Assembly (NCBI GenBank): GCA_903871775.1
Contig: CAIQIA010000017.1
Location: 1 to 45,454, forward strand
DNA from: an uncultured cyanobacterium
Lineage (GTDB): Bacteria; Cyanobacteriota; Cyanobacteriia; PCC-6307; Cyanobiaceae
Length of the DNA stretch: 45,454 bases
Direction: 5' to 3'
The notes beneath the pieces were generated by a model, which worked only from the letters and a program-made list of their open reading frames with translations, did no database searches and had not been told where the DNA came from. Both the position numbers and the translations under genes were made by a program. Shown piece after piece: positions 8,318-17,128 of this stretch (positions within the stretch are counted from its first letter, which is position 1; each line of letters opens with the position of its first letter).

Positions 8318-8798
8318 GCCATTCCTGCACGACGAACGGTGGCACCGGCAGTTCGGTGAACACCCCGGGCAGCTGCAGCCGCAGGGGCCGGTTCTGGCTC
8401 AGATCCGCCAGCAGCGGCGCCAGGTCGAATTCGGCGGCGGCGGCCCGGCCGTCGGCCGCCAGCCGCGGATTGGCGAGGGTCACATCGGCCAGCTCCCAGC
8501 GGTGTTCACCGCTGCGCACCCGCAGGGGGGTGGGGTGGTCGAGCCGCACCTTGCCCGGAAAGCCCACCACCCGCAGCCGCAGGGGTCCCCCGGGGGGGCC
8601 TTCCCGCCAGGCCACCAGCTGCCAGGCCTGGTAGTCGAGGTCCCGCAGGCTCTCGAGGCTGCGCAGCACCGAGGGTTCGCCGTCCCCGGCGGGATGGCGC
8701 TGCAGCTGGGCATGGGCCTCGTCGGCCGGCAGCACCATCACCAGCAGCAGCAGCGTGGCCAGGGCAAGGCTGAGGAGCCGCCGGCGCAGGTCGCTCAT
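8292..8798 (-). CDS. DUF3122 family secreted protein
   Basis: Encodes 168 residues from ATG 8798. An N-terminal signal-like helix (LLSLALATLLLLVMVLPADEAHA) is followed by a domain matching cyanobacterial DUF3122: SLESLRDLDYQAWQLVAWRE, LRLRVVGFPG and the LDHPTPLRV segment. Function is unknown; it is probably exported to the periplasm or held at a membrane. The ATG overlaps the stop of the GH116 gene by four bases (ATGA), so it is likely translationally coupled to it, and its end overlaps the start of the ribD fusion. The longer frame upstream of 8798 lies inside the GH116 gene and is not used. Confidence 0.8.
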   Translation of the reverse strand: MSDLRRRLLSLALATLLLLVMVLPADEAHAQLQRHPAGDGEPSVLRSLESLRDLDYQAWQLVAWREGPPGGPLRLRVVGFPGKVRLDHPTPLRVRSGEHRWELADVTLANPRLAADGRAAAAEFDLAPLLADLSQNRPLRLQLPGVFTELPVPPFVVQEWRDLPDSPL

Positions 8799-11326
8799 GC
8801 CGGCCTCCGCTCGGCGCCGGGGATGGCCTGCCAGCCGGTGTGGGTGGCCCAGAGGGCCCAGAGGGCCATGGCCCGCAGGTAGTGGCAGGCGCGGAAGGTG
8901 TGCTGGGCGGTGATCGCCTCGGGCGTGCGGAACTGCAGGCCCCCCTCGTACACCTGGCGCACCACGGCGCCGGCGATGGCCTCGGCGGTGCGGCCCTCGC
9001 CCATCAGGCGGTAATAGGCCGCCAGGCCGAAGCTGATGCCGGTCCACACCTCCAGCGGGTGGGTGCCGTTGGGGTCGAGGGGGGTGCCATCGCGGCGAAG
9101 GCCGTTGGCCACCCCGAGGCTGCCCCCCGCAAAGCCTTCGAAGCAGGCTTCCCGCACGGCCCCCAGGGCACTGCGGGCACGGTCATCGGCCACCACGGGG
9201 GGCAGGTCCAGCAGGCGGGCGTAGAAGTCGCCGCAGAGCTGATCGGCCATCACCACCGGCGTGCCGCTGCCGGCATCGATGCGGTAGTACTCACCGTTCC
9301 AGAGCAGCCGGTCGAAGTTGGCCCGCGACTGCTCCAGCCAGGCACCGAAATCCCGCTGCTCACGGCTGGTGTCGAGGCCCAGCTCCAGGGCCAGGGTCTG
9401 CCCCATGGCGAGGGCCGCCTCGAGCGCCGCGATCCACAGGGCACCGCAGTAGGCACTCACCCCCTGGAGGGGCCAGTCGTCGAAGGTCTGGTCGGGGGCG
9501 CCGCCATTGTCCGGCAGTCCATCGCCGTCGATGTCGAAGGTCTTGAGCTGGCGCAGGGCCTGGACCGCCGCCGGCCAGCAGTCGGCCAGGAAGCTGAGAT
9601 CGCTGCCGTCGGGGGCCAGCCGGTAGGTGCGCCACACCTGAAGCACGAAGTCGCTGGCCAGGTCCTTCCAGAGGTTGCAGTCCTGGTAGGCGGTGTAGTT
9701 GGTGGCGTCGAAGGGGCGTTCGTTCGGGGCCCCAAGGTCGTGGGGGGTGGCGCCCGCCACCTTGCGGGGGGCCTCCACCCGGCCCCGGCCCTGGGTGAAG
9801 TACCAGCCGATGGGCCGCGGCGTCGGATCGTCGTGGGGGATGGCGCGGGCGAAGCTGCGCAGCACCGCCCGGTCCAGGGCCGGCCACAGCTGCAGCAGGG
9901 CGAAGGACCCGTAGAGGCGCACGTCGATGCTCTCGTACCAGGCGTAGTCGAGGCACTCGAGCACCCCGAAGCGGCCCACCGGATCCCGGGGCCCGGCGGC
10001 GGTCCAGAGGGTGCCGCCGCTGGCCAGGTCGTAGAGCTCGTTCAGCAGGGCCATGCGCAGGGGTTCGGGCAGGTCGCTGCGCTCGAGCACCGGCCCCTGC
10101 CAGCGGTCGATGGCCGCCCGCCATTCGGGCCAGCGGCGCAGCCCCTCGGCGGCGATGGCCGCGGCCGCGTTGCCATCGGCACCGAAGAAATCGGTGTAGC
10201 GCCGCAGGGCCTGGCTGCCGCTGGCAAAGGCCGTCACCGGCAGGTCCCAGCTGATCACCACCGGCAGCTCGCGGGTCTCGCCCGGGGCGAGGGTGAAGCG
10301 CAGGGCCAGGGCGGCACTGGCGGGGTCGTCGCGGCCGCTGCAGCGGTCATCGCTGCTGTCGGGAATCGCCCCCTCCCGGGCAAAGGGCTGCCAGAGCTCG
10401 GCGCCGCTGCCGGCCGGATTCCAGCGGTTGCAGCGCATGAGTTCGACGCCCTCCAGCGCGGCGGGCACCGCCAGGCACCACTGGCCCTGGCCCTCGGCCA
10501 GCGGCTGCGACCGTTCTCCCTCGAGCAGCAGGCCCCGCAGGTCGGCGGTGTCGAGGCGACGGTTGCGCTGGCCTTCGCTGCGACCGATGGCCGGGAAGTA
10601 GTCGTGCTCGGGGCTGCCGTCATCGCGGAAGTGCACCGCCGGCGTGGCGACGGTGTTGGTGAACCAGCCGACGGTGTTGCGCCAGCTGAGCAGCAGCGAC
10701 AGGGTCAGGGGGCGGCGGGTGGGGTTGTGCAGGCTCCAGCGGAACACCGCCAGGGGCAGGCTGGTGTCGCGGTAATCGCCGGGGAGGATCGGGCTGAAGC
10801 TTTCGCAGACCACCTCGGCCCTGAAGACGTGGCTGTAGCGGAACCAGCTCAGGGGGTACCGGGCGCTGTACTGTCCGGTCTGATGCTGGCCGTCGCTGGC
10901 GGGGTACCAGCTCCAGGCCCCGAGGGGGGCACCTTCGCTGCGGCTGTGAGTGTCATCCGTCTGGGGGGCCACGGCGAGGGCGTGGGCGCGGCGATCCTCA
11001 CCGTCGCTCTCGAACAGGGCGAACTGGCAGTCGGGGATGGAGCCATGCCAATGCTCACCGCCGTCCAGGTGCCAGAGGTTGAAGTCACCGCGGGAACTGC
11101 GGCCGATGCAGCCGGCCCCGAAGCCCCCCAGGGGCGCCCCATGCCAGGGGCCGTCGTCGAGGTTGCTGGCGTAGCGGACCGTGTAGGGCCTGTCCCAGCC
11201 GAGGCCGAAGGGACGCGACCAGCTGGCGACGGGTGCCGCATCGGCGACGGTCCCCCGCCGCCAGAGGTCCTGCAGCCCCTTCAGCCCCGGCAGCGCCATG
11301 CCTGTTGCCCCATCGGCGGCCAGCAT
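8795..11326 (-). CDS. GH116 glycosidase, bile-acid beta-glucosidase/glucosylceramidase-like
   Basis: Encodes up to 843 residues. The N-terminal beta-sandwich domain (GBA2_N type, with LGGFGAGCIGRSSRGDFNLW at ~50) is followed by the DUF608 (alpha/alpha)6 catalytic barrel. The likely nucleophile Glu is in YESIDVRLYGSFAL and the acid/base Asp in PDQTFDDWPLQG, by analogy with characterised GH116 enzymes. No signal peptide is seen. The family cleaves beta-glucosides; in cyanobacteria glucosyl-diacylglycerol or storage/osmolyte glucosides are possible substrates, which is inference. Met10 (11299) is an alternative start. The stop overlaps the DUF3122 start. Confidence 0.88.
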   Translation of the reverse strand: MLAADGATGMALPGLKGLQDLWRRGTVADAAPVASWSRPFGLGWDRPYTVRYASNLDDGPWHGAPLGGFGAGCIGRSSRGDFNLWHLDGGEHWHGSIPDCQFALFESDGEDRRAHALAVAPQTDDTHSRSEGAPLGAWSWYPASDGQHQTGQYSARYPLSWFRYSHVFRAEVVCESFSPILPGDYRDTSLPLAVFRWSLHNPTRRPLTLSLLLSWRNTVGWFTNTVATPAVHFRDDGSPEHDYFPAIGRSEGQRNRRLDTADLRGLLLEGERSQPLAEGQGQWCLAVPAALEGVELMRCNRWNPAGSGAELWQPFAREGAIPDSSDDRCSGRDDPASAALALRFTLAPGETRELPVVISWDLPVTAFASGSQALRRYTDFFGADGNAAAAIAAEGLRRWPEWRAAIDRWQGPVLERSDLPEPLRMALLNELYDLASGGTLWTAAGPRDPVGRFGVLECLDYAWYESIDVRLYGSFALLQLWPALDRAVLRSFARAIPHDDPTPRPIGWYFTQGRGRVEAPRKVAGATPHDLGAPNERPFDATNYTAYQDCNLWKDLASDFVLQVWRTYRLAPDGSDLSFLADCWPAAVQALRQLKTFDIDGDGLPDNGGAPDQTFDDWPLQGVSAYCGALWIAALEAALAMGQTLALELGLDTSREQRDFGAWLEQSRANFDRLLWNGEYYRIDAGSGTPVVMADQLCGDFYARLLDLPPVVADDRARSALGAVREACFEGFAGGSLGVANGLRRDGTPLDPNGTHPLEVWTGISFGLAAYYRLMGEGRTAEAIAGAVVRQVYEGGLQFRTPEAITAQHTFRACHYLRAMALWALWATHTGWQAIPGAERRPA

Positions 11327-11352
11327 CGCAGAACAGCGACGGCGGCGGCCGC

Positions 11353-11598
11353 TCAGCGGGCCAGCGGGGCGGAGGAGACGAACCAGGCCGCCCCGAGCCG
11401 CCGGGCCCCCTCGGCCCGCTGCTCACCGACCACGGCCCGGGGGCTGTAAGTGGCCAGCACAGCCACACCGAAGGGCAGCAGGAACACCACCCACCCCAGC
11501 AGACCGGCCAGCAGCATGGCCTGGGAGCGGCGGCAGCCCCGGCGGACCAACGCGGAAGGCAGCTGGGTCAACAAGGAAGACAGTGACATCAATGCCAT
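11353..11598 (-). CDS. Small single-span membrane protein, conserved type unknown
   Basis: An 81-residue protein from ATG 11598, or 78 residues from ATG 11589. One strong hydrophobic helix (residues ~27-49, AMLLAGLLGWVVFLLPFGVAVLA) is preceded by a basic stretch (VRRGCRRSQ), suggesting an N-in orientation. A soluble tail of about 30 residues follows. It lies upstream of the GH116 gene on the same strand, with a short gap, and is divergent from the acyltransferase gene across an AT-rich promoter region. I cannot name a family. Confidence 0.6.
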   Translation of the reverse strand: MALMSLSSLLTQLPSALVRRGCRRSQAMLLAGLLGWVVFLLPFGVAVLATYSPRAVVGEQRAEGARRLGAAWFVSSAPLAR

Positions 11599-11625
11599 TG
11601 TGCCACAACATTAACTGGATATTAA
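11598..11625 (+). promoter_or_regulatory. Candidate promoter for the SGNH acyltransferase gene
   Basis: In the only AT-rich stretch nearby, TTGTGC (11598-11603) is separated by 16 bases from TATTAA (11620-11625). This would start transcription near 11632, about 70 bases before the TTG start at 11702. The minus strand of the same region may serve the 81-residue gene. The call rests on position and consensus only. Confidence 0.35.
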
Positions 11626-11701
11626 TCCCGGCGGCGGCGCATCCGTCGCGAGTCCTGCGGGACCCAGCGGCTAGGATCCGCCGCTCCCCCGGGGTCTGAC
11701 C

Positions 11702-13831
11702 TTGCCCAGCGCCACGGCCCCCCGCGTCGAGACCACGCCGGTCGTTGCCCCCCGGGCCCGTTTCCCCTACAGGGCCGACCTGGATGGCCTGCGGGGCCTG
11801 GCGGTGCTCGCCGTCTTCATCTATCACCTCTGCCCCCCCTGGCTGCGGGGGGGCTTCGTCGGGGTCGACGTCTTCTTCGTGCTGTCGGGCTATGTGGTCA
11901 CCGGCGTGCTGCTCGCCGGCCAGCCGGCGCCGCCCCTGCCCACCCTGCTGGGCTTCTACGCCCGCCGGCTGAAGCGCCTGCTGCCCAACCTGCTGCTTTG
12001 CCTGGTGGGCACCGCCCTGGCCTTCGCCCTGCTGGTGCCGCCCTCCGACCAGACCAACCGCATCTTCCGCACCGGCCTGCGGGCCGTGTTCGGCTGGTCG
12101 AACATTTACCTGAACGGCAAGGAGACCGGCTACTTCGATGTCGACACGAGCCTGAACCCCTTCACCCACACCTGGTCCCTGGGGGTCGAGGAGCAGTTCT
12201 ATCTGGTGTTCCCGGTGCTGCTGCTGCTCGGCCTGGCCATCGGCGGCGGCCGTCGCCGGGGGGCGGTGCTGGTGGTGGGGGCAGCAACTCTCGCATCGCT
12301 GGTGCAGGCCCTCACCCTGGTGGGGGTCGGATCGAGCCAGGCGGCGTTCTACCTGATGCCCCCCCGCTTCTGGGAGCTGGCCATCGGGGCCCTGCTCGCC
12401 CTGGGCGTGCAGGGGCTGCCCCCCCTGCCACCCCCCCTGGCCCGGGTGCTGCGGCTGCTCTCCCTGGCGTTGCTGCTGGCGTCGGTGACGCTCATCAGCA
12501 CCGGCCAGACGTTTCCGTTGCCCGTGGTGCTGCTGCCGGTGCTGGCCAGCCTGCTGTTCATCACCGCCGGCCACGGCCGCGGCGACCGCTTCCTGCCCTG
12601 GCCCCCCGTCGAACGGCTGCTGCTGGGCCTTGGGCTGATCTCGTATTCCCTCTACCTCTGGCACTGGCCGGTCTTCGTCTTCTTCCGCCTCACCTTCGGG
12701 CTCAACACCCCCCTGCTGCGCCTGCTGGCCAGCCTGCTGGCCCTGGGGCTGGCCCTGGCGGCCTGGGCCCTGGTGGAGCGGCCCCTGCGCCGCCGCCGGG
12801 CGGGCACCGGCGCCGTGTTCGCCGCGGCTGCCGTGCTGCTCACCGCCGGCTGGGGCGCGATGGATGCCCTGGCCTTTCCGATCGGCCGGTTCTTTCTGGG
12901 CAACCGCGATGTGCGCGTCCCCCGGTCCGAACGCTACGAAACCGACACGGTGCTCGACCCCAGCGGCCCGATGACCCCCCGCCGCTGCCGCGGTGTTAAC
13001 GGCGACCCCGCCCCCCGGGCCGACCGCTGCCACCGCCCCGCCCCTGCCGGCCGGCCGACGCTGATGCTGCTCGGCGACTCCCATGGTCTGCAGTACGCCC
13101 CGATGGTGTCCGCCGCGGCCCGCCGGGAGGATCTGGGCTTCCGGCTGGCCTGGAAACCCGGCTGCCTGGTGCTGCCTGGGCTGCAGGCCGTCCCCGACAT
13201 CCCCGGCTACAAGCCCTGCACCCCCTTCGTGCGGCAGGAACTGGCGGCCGCCGAGCGGCAGCTCAGGGCGGGTGACGTGCTGGTGCTGTCGTCGTTTCTG
13301 CAGCTGTATCTGTTTCCCATGGACCAGACGCTGTTCGAGGAGGCGATCCACCCGAAGCTGATCGCCGATGGCCGGACCCTGCCGGCCGAGGCGGGCCGAC
13401 GGCGCTTCCAGCAGGAGGTGCGGACCCTCATCCGACGGTTCGCCGACCGGGGGGTGCGGGTGGTGCTGATCCAGGACCTGCCGGTGCTGACCGGCCGCAC
13501 CTTCACCTGCGAGGGGGCCCAGGCCCTGCCCCTCGCCGGGCTGATCACGAGCGGCTGCGTGGCGCCGGCGCAGGTGACGGCCACCCAGCGCCGGCAGATG
13601 CACGACCTGCTCGCGGCCACCGTCGCCGGCACCGACGCCGTGGTCTTCGATCCCGCCGACCCCTTCCTCGATGCCGGCGGCCGCCTGCGGTACCGCGATG
13701 ACCGGGGCCGTTACACCTTCGTCGACGACGACCACATCACCATCTCCGCCAGCCGCGACCTGGCGCCCCGGTTCTCGTCGTTCCTGCGGGAGCAGGGGCT
13801 GGTGCCCGCGGCACCGGTCCATGGGGGCTGA
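11702..13831 (+). CDS. Acyltransferase-3 family protein with C-terminal SGNH domain (OafA-like)
   Basis: Encodes 709 residues. The N-terminal acyltransferase_3 membrane domain (residues ~20-380) opens with YRADLDGLRGLAVLAVFIYHL and has GGFVGVDVFFVLSGYVV; about ten helices are visible. A C-terminal SGNH hydrolase-like domain (from ~440) carries the Ser in LLGDSHGLQYAP and the catalytic Asp-His in VDDDHIT. Such proteins O-acetylate lipopolysaccharide, exopolysaccharide or peptidoglycan at the cell surface. The first usable start is TTG 11702, with no convincing ribosome site; no ATG or GTG occurs before the conserved N-terminus. The stop overlaps the cobL start by 11 bases. Confidence 0.9.
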   Translation: MPSATAPRVETTPVVAPRARFPYRADLDGLRGLAVLAVFIYHLCPPWLRGGFVGVDVFFVLSGYVVTGVLLAGQPAPPLPTLLGFYARRLKRLLPNLLLCLVGTALAFALLVPPSDQTNRIFRTGLRAVFGWSNIYLNGKETGYFDVDTSLNPFTHTWSLGVEEQFYLVFPVLLLLGLAIGGGRRRGAVLVVGAATLASLVQALTLVGVGSSQAAFYLMPPRFWELAIGALLALGVQGLPPLPPPLARVLRLLSLALLLASVTLISTGQTFPLPVVLLPVLASLLFITAGHGRGDRFLPWPPVERLLLGLGLISYSLYLWHWPVFVFFRLTFGLNTPLLRLLASLLALGLALAAWALVERPLRRRRAGTGAVFAAAAVLLTAGWGAMDALAFPIGRFFLGNRDVRVPRSERYETDTVLDPSGPMTPRRCRGVNGDPAPRADRCHRPAPAGRPTLMLLGDSHGLQYAPMVSAAARREDLGFRLAWKPGCLVLPGLQAVPDIPGYKPCTPFVRQELAAAERQLRAGDVLVLSSFLQLYLFPMDQTLFEEAIHPKLIADGRTLPAEAGRRRFQQEVRTLIRRFADRGVRVVLIQDLPVLTGRTFTCEGAQALPLAGLITSGCVAPAQVTATQRRQMHDLLAATVAGTDAVVFDPADPFLDAGGRLRYRDDRGRYTFVDDDHITISASRDLAPRFSSFLREQGLVPAAPVHGG

Positions 13832-15071
13832 GCCGGGGATCGCCGTGATCGGCGTCGGGGCCGATGGTCTCGACGGCCTGACGCCGGCCCAGTGGCGACA
13901 GCTGCACGACGCTGATCCGGTGGCGGCATCGCCCCGATTGCTCCCGGAGCTGCAGGAACGGCTCCCCGGTCGCACCCTGCTGTCGACCCGCGAACCGGGA
14001 CCGCTGCTGGACGCCCTGGCCGCCGCCCGTCAGCGGGGGGAACGGCCGGCGGTGCTGGCCAGCGGTGATCCCCTCTGGTTCGGCATCGGCCGGCGCCTGG
14101 CCGAACGCTTCGGCGCCGACGCCCTGAGGGTGCAGCCGGCCCCCAGCGCCCTGCAGCTGGCCTTCGCCCGCCTGGCCCGTCCCTGGCAGGACGCCGCCTG
14201 GGTGAGCCTGCACGGCCGCGATGATCAGGCGCTGCTGACCGCCCTGGGGCGACGGCCGCCCGCCCTGGTGGTGCTCACCGACGCCGGTGCCGGCGGCCCC
14301 GCCCCCGTGCGGCAGTTGCTGCAGGCCCAGGGACTGGCCCCCGCCTACGAGCTGTGGCTGATGGAACGCCTCGGCCATCCCGCCGAGCGCCGCTGGCTGC
14401 TGGAGGCCCACGACCCCCTGCCCGCCGACCTGGATCCGCTGCATCTGGTGCTGCTGCTGGCGCGCCCGCCGGAACGGCCGGATCCGGCAGGCCTGCCCCG
14501 CTTCGGGCTGGCCGATGGGCTCTGGCTGCAGCACGACGACCATCCGGGGCTGATGACCAAACGGGAGGTGCGGATCCAGCTGCTGGCTGACCTCGACCTG
14601 CCCGACCGGGGTGTGCTGTGGGACCTGGGGGCGGGCACCGGCAGCATCGGCCTCGAGGCCCTGCGGCTCTGCCCGGCTCTGGCGCTGTGGGCGGTGGAAC
14701 GCCGCAGCGGCGGCGCCGACCTGATCAGGGCCAATGCGCAGCGGCTGGGGCTGCAGCCCACGGCCGTGCTCGAGGGGGAGGCGCTGGCCCTGCTGCCGCA
14801 GCTGCCCGACCCCGACCGGGTGGTGATCGGCGGCGGTCGCGACCGGCCGCAGCTGCTGCAGGCCGTGCTTCAACGGCTGCGCCCCGGAGGGGTGGTGGTG
14901 CTGCCCCTGGCGACGCTGGAACCCCTGGCAGGCCTGCGGCCGCTCCTCGAAGAGGCTGGCCTGCGGCTCAGCCTCACGCAGCTGCAGATCAGCCGCGGGG
15001 TGCCCCTGGCCGAGGGGACGCGGCTGGCGCCGCTGAATCCAGTGCTGGTGCTGCGGGGTCACCGACCTTGA
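13821..15071 (+). CDS. cobL: Precorrin-6Y C5,15-methyltransferase (decarboxylating), CbiE-CbiT fusion
   Basis: Encodes 416 residues from ATG 13821. The N-terminal tetrapyrrole methylase domain (CbiE, ~1-200) has IAVIGVGADGLDGLT and VLASGDPLWFGIGRR. The C-terminal CbiT domain (~220-416) has the GLMTKREVR entry motif, then the SAM-binding LWDLGAGTGSIGLEALR and the later VVIGGGRD. The enzyme methylates C5 and C15 and decarboxylates the C12 side chain in corrin ring synthesis. It pairs functionally with cobQ at 41233. The 3' end overlaps the convergent DUF192 gene by 83 bases. Confidence 0.94.
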   Translation: MGAEPGIAVIGVGADGLDGLTPAQWRQLHDADPVAASPRLLPELQERLPGRTLLSTREPGPLLDALAAARQRGERPAVLASGDPLWFGIGRRLAERFGADALRVQPAPSALQLAFARLARPWQDAAWVSLHGRDDQALLTALGRRPPALVVLTDAGAGGPAPVRQLLQAQGLAPAYELWLMERLGHPAERRWLLEAHDPLPADLDPLHLVLLLARPPERPDPAGLPRFGLADGLWLQHDDHPGLMTKREVRIQLLADLDLPDRGVLWDLGAGTGSIGLEALRLCPALALWAVERRSGGADLIRANAQRLGLQPTAVLEGEALALLPQLPDPDRVVIGGGRDRPQLLQAVLQRLRPGGVVVLPLATLEPLAGLRPLLEEAGLRLSLTQLQISRGVPLAEGTRLAPLNPVLVLRGHRP

Positions 15072-15444
15072 GCCCCAGCTCCCGGGCCCGCCCCGCCCTC
15101 AGTTCCAGGAAGCCATCGACCATCCCCGGCGAGTAGACCACCGGGCACGGCAGCCGCGGGCAGGGGGGCACATCGGCGCTGATGGCCGCGATCCGACCCT
15201 GGCGCAGGAACACCAGGTCGAGAGGGGCGATGCACTGGTGCATCCAGACACCCACCTGGGCGGATGGGTTGTAGCGGAACCACATGCCCTGCCAGGGCCC
15301 CAGGGCCGGCCGCTGCATCAGCCCAAGCTGCTGCTGGGCCTGGGTGCGGGGCACCTCGAGCTCGAAACAGCCCTGGGGCACACACCAGCGGGCCTCCACC
15401 GGCAGGTACTGGGGGGGCGGCGGCGGCGGAGCGGTGATGGGCAA
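14989..15444 (-). CDS. DUF192 family protein
   Basis: Encodes 151 residues. The DUF192 core spans ~15-126: LEVPRTQAQQQLGLMQRP, the MWFRYNP and VWMHQCIAPLDLVFL strands, and DGFLELRAGRARELGLKVGD. Family members are small exported or cytosolic beta-barrel-like proteins of unknown function. No clear signal peptide is visible; the N-terminus is proline-rich. The final ~25 residues after LKVGD are read from the strand opposite the end of cobL and look like a non-conserved extension produced by a shifted stop codon. Confidence 0.85.
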   Translation of the reverse strand: MPITAPPPPPPQYLPVEARWCVPQGCFELEVPRTQAQQQLGLMQRPALGPWQGMWFRYNPSAQVGVWMHQCIAPLDLVFLRQGRIAAISADVPPCPRLPCPVVYSPGMVDGFLELRAGRARELGLKVGDPAAPALDSAAPAASPRPGAPRG

Positions 15445-15450
15445 GGCGGC

Positions 15451-16158
15451 TCAGAAGGGGGTGTGACGGAGGCCATAGCCACGGCCGCGGACGGTGTGGA
15501 TCAGACGACGTTCGCCGTCGGCCTCGAGTTTGAGCCGAAGGTACCGGATGTACACCTCAATGACATTGCCGCCGCCGGCCTCCTCGGTCTGGCCCCACAC
15601 CTGGCTGAGGATCTCGTCGCGGCTCACGGTCTGGCCGCGGTGTTCCAGCAGCAGCAGCAGCAGCGCGTACTCCCGGGCCGTGAGCTGCACCTCGCGACGG
15701 CCACGCCACACCCGCTGCTGCACCGGATCAAGCCGCAGATCCCCCTCTTCCAGCAGCCGCGGGGGCGCCGTCGCTCTGGCGGACCCCCGCCGATGCAGCC
15801 GCAGGCGCCGCAGCAGATCACTGGGGGGTGCCGACCGCAGCCAGAAGTCACTGGCGCCGGCCTCGAGGCAGAGGCTGCGGGCGGCGATGCTGTCGTCCTC
15901 AACTTCGAGCAGCAGCGACAACCCACCGCCCGGTTCCTGATCCGCGAGGCTGCGCAGGGGGGCCGCCAGGTCGATCGCTGCGGCCGAGAGCACGATCGCC
16001 AGCAGATCGGCCGGCAGCACCCCTGAGGCCACCGCCGCCGCCGCCGCCGGACGGTCCCAGGTGAGGGTCGCGTAGCCCGAAGCTTCGAGCCTGTCCGCCA
16101 TGGCCGTGGCGGCAGGGCCGACCAGCAGCAGCCGACCGGAGGAGGCCTCGGCGGTCAT
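15451..16158 (-). CDS. OmpR-type response regulator with degenerate receiver
   Basis: Encodes 235 residues. The C-terminal winged helix (~135-235) is well conserved: [46 protein letters not shown] and [13 protein letters not shown]. The N-terminal receiver-like domain (~8-122) lacks its phosphorylation apparatus: the acidic pair after the first strand is Gly-Pro (LLLVGPAA), the phospho-acceptor region reads [12 protein letters not shown] without Asp, and the conserved Lys is Arg (FWLRSAPP). It is therefore likely to act without phosphorylation, as known for atypical regulators such as NblR. The start overlaps the nadK stop by four bases, implying translational coupling. Confidence 0.88.
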   Translation of the reverse strand: MTAEASSGRLLLVGPAATAMADRLEASGYATLTWDRPAAAAAVASGVLPADLLAIVLSAAAIDLAAPLRSLADQEPGGGLSLLLEVEDDSIAARSLCLEAGASDFWLRSAPPSDLLRRLRLHRRGSARATAPPRLLEEGDLRLDPVQQRVWRGRREVQLTAREYALLLLLLEHRGQTVSRDEILSQVWGQTEEAGGGNVIEVYIRYLRLKLEADGERRLIHTVRGRGYGLRHTPF

Positions 16159-17075
16159 GGGGCATCAGAGGGGGCGCCGGGCTTGGCCACGTGGGGCAGG
16201 CCCCAGCCGAGCTTCTCGCCGAGCACCCGGAAGAATTCGTGGTCCTGCAGCCGCAGGAAGCGGGCGGGGGAGTCGCTGCGGCGGATCAGCACCCGGTCTT
16301 CGGGCCACACATAGCAACCGGCGCTGCCGTCGACGACCATCATCAGCCGTTCGGGCGTGGCCGGGAAGATCGTCACCGGTTCGCTGTCGCTGAACACCAG
16401 GGCCCGCGAGGCCAGTGAGTGGGGACAGATGGGGGCCAGCTCCAGCACAGGGCAATCGGGGGCGATCACCGGACCGCCGGCACTGAGGGCATAGGCCGTC
16501 GAACCCGTGGGGGTCGAGAGGATGACCCCATCGGCCGAGATGTCGACCGGCGCATGGCGGCCGATGGCGATCTCGAAGTGGCACATGCTGGTGAGCGGCT
16601 CCCGGTGCAGGGCCATCTCGTTGAGGCAGAGCACCTCCCAGCGGCGCTGGTCCCCCCGCAGCACGGTCACCAGCAGGGTCGTGCGGTCTTCGACGGTCCA
16701 GCGTCCCTCGAGCACCTGCTCGAGGGCCATGTCGAGGTGGTCGAGGTAGGTCTCGGCCAGAAAGCCGAGGTGGCCGGTGTTGATGGTCAGCATCGGCACC
16801 CCGAGGGGGGCCGTCTGCCGGGCCGCCGACAGCACCGTGCCGTCGCCCCCCAGCACGATCGCCATGGCCATCTCGCGGCGGAACGCGGCCGGCACGCAGG
16901 CCATGTGCCCCAGGGTGCGCAGATGCTGATCGGGATTGGCGAAGCCCACCATGCCGCCCGCACTGCTGGTGCGCACCACCTCCCAGCCCCCCTCCTGAAG
17001 GCGGGCTTCGATGCGCTCAGCGGTGCTGACGGCCAGGTCCTTGCCGTCGTTGACGATCAGTCCGGCACAGGGCAC
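16155..17075 (-). CDS. nadK: NAD kinase
   Basis: Encodes 306 residues from GTG 17075 ([15 protein letters not shown]). It phosphorylates NAD to NADP in the cytosol using ATP or polyphosphate. Motifs are [14 protein letters not shown] (~75), [19 protein letters not shown] and the [21 protein letters not shown] loop. The length and motifs are normal. It is immediately upstream of, and overlaps, the atypical response regulator; pheS lies 53 bases upstream on the same strand. In oxygenic phototrophs NADP supply is linked to photosynthetic electron transport. Confidence 0.95.
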   Translation of the reverse strand: MPCAGLIVNDGKDLAVSTAERIEARLQEGGWEVVRTSSAGGMVGFANPDQHLRTLGHMACVPAAFRREMAMAIVLGGDGTVLSAARQTAPLGVPMLTINTGHLGFLAETYLDHLDMALEQVLEGRWTVEDRTTLLVTVLRGDQRRWEVLCLNEMALHREPLTSMCHFEIAIGRHAPVDISADGVILSTPTGSTAYALSAGGPVIAPDCPVLELAPICPHSLASRALVFSDSEPVTIFPATPERLMMVVDGSAGCYVWPEDRVLIRRSDSPARFLRLQDHEFFRVLGEKLGWGLPHVAKPGAPSDAP

Positions 17076-17128
17076 CGATCGAAGGCCAGCCAGGGCACTG
17101 AATCTTACGGGCGATGGCCCTCAGAACC

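Noticed and set aside
8840-11449. 869-codon open frame on the plus strand across the GH116 gene
   Set aside because: Gly/Ala/Gln-rich shadow of a real gene in high-GC DNA; the other strand has clear GH116 motifs.
11423-13975. 850-codon minus-strand open frame
   Set aside because: Gln/Gly/His-rich antisense of the acyltransferase gene with no domain pattern.
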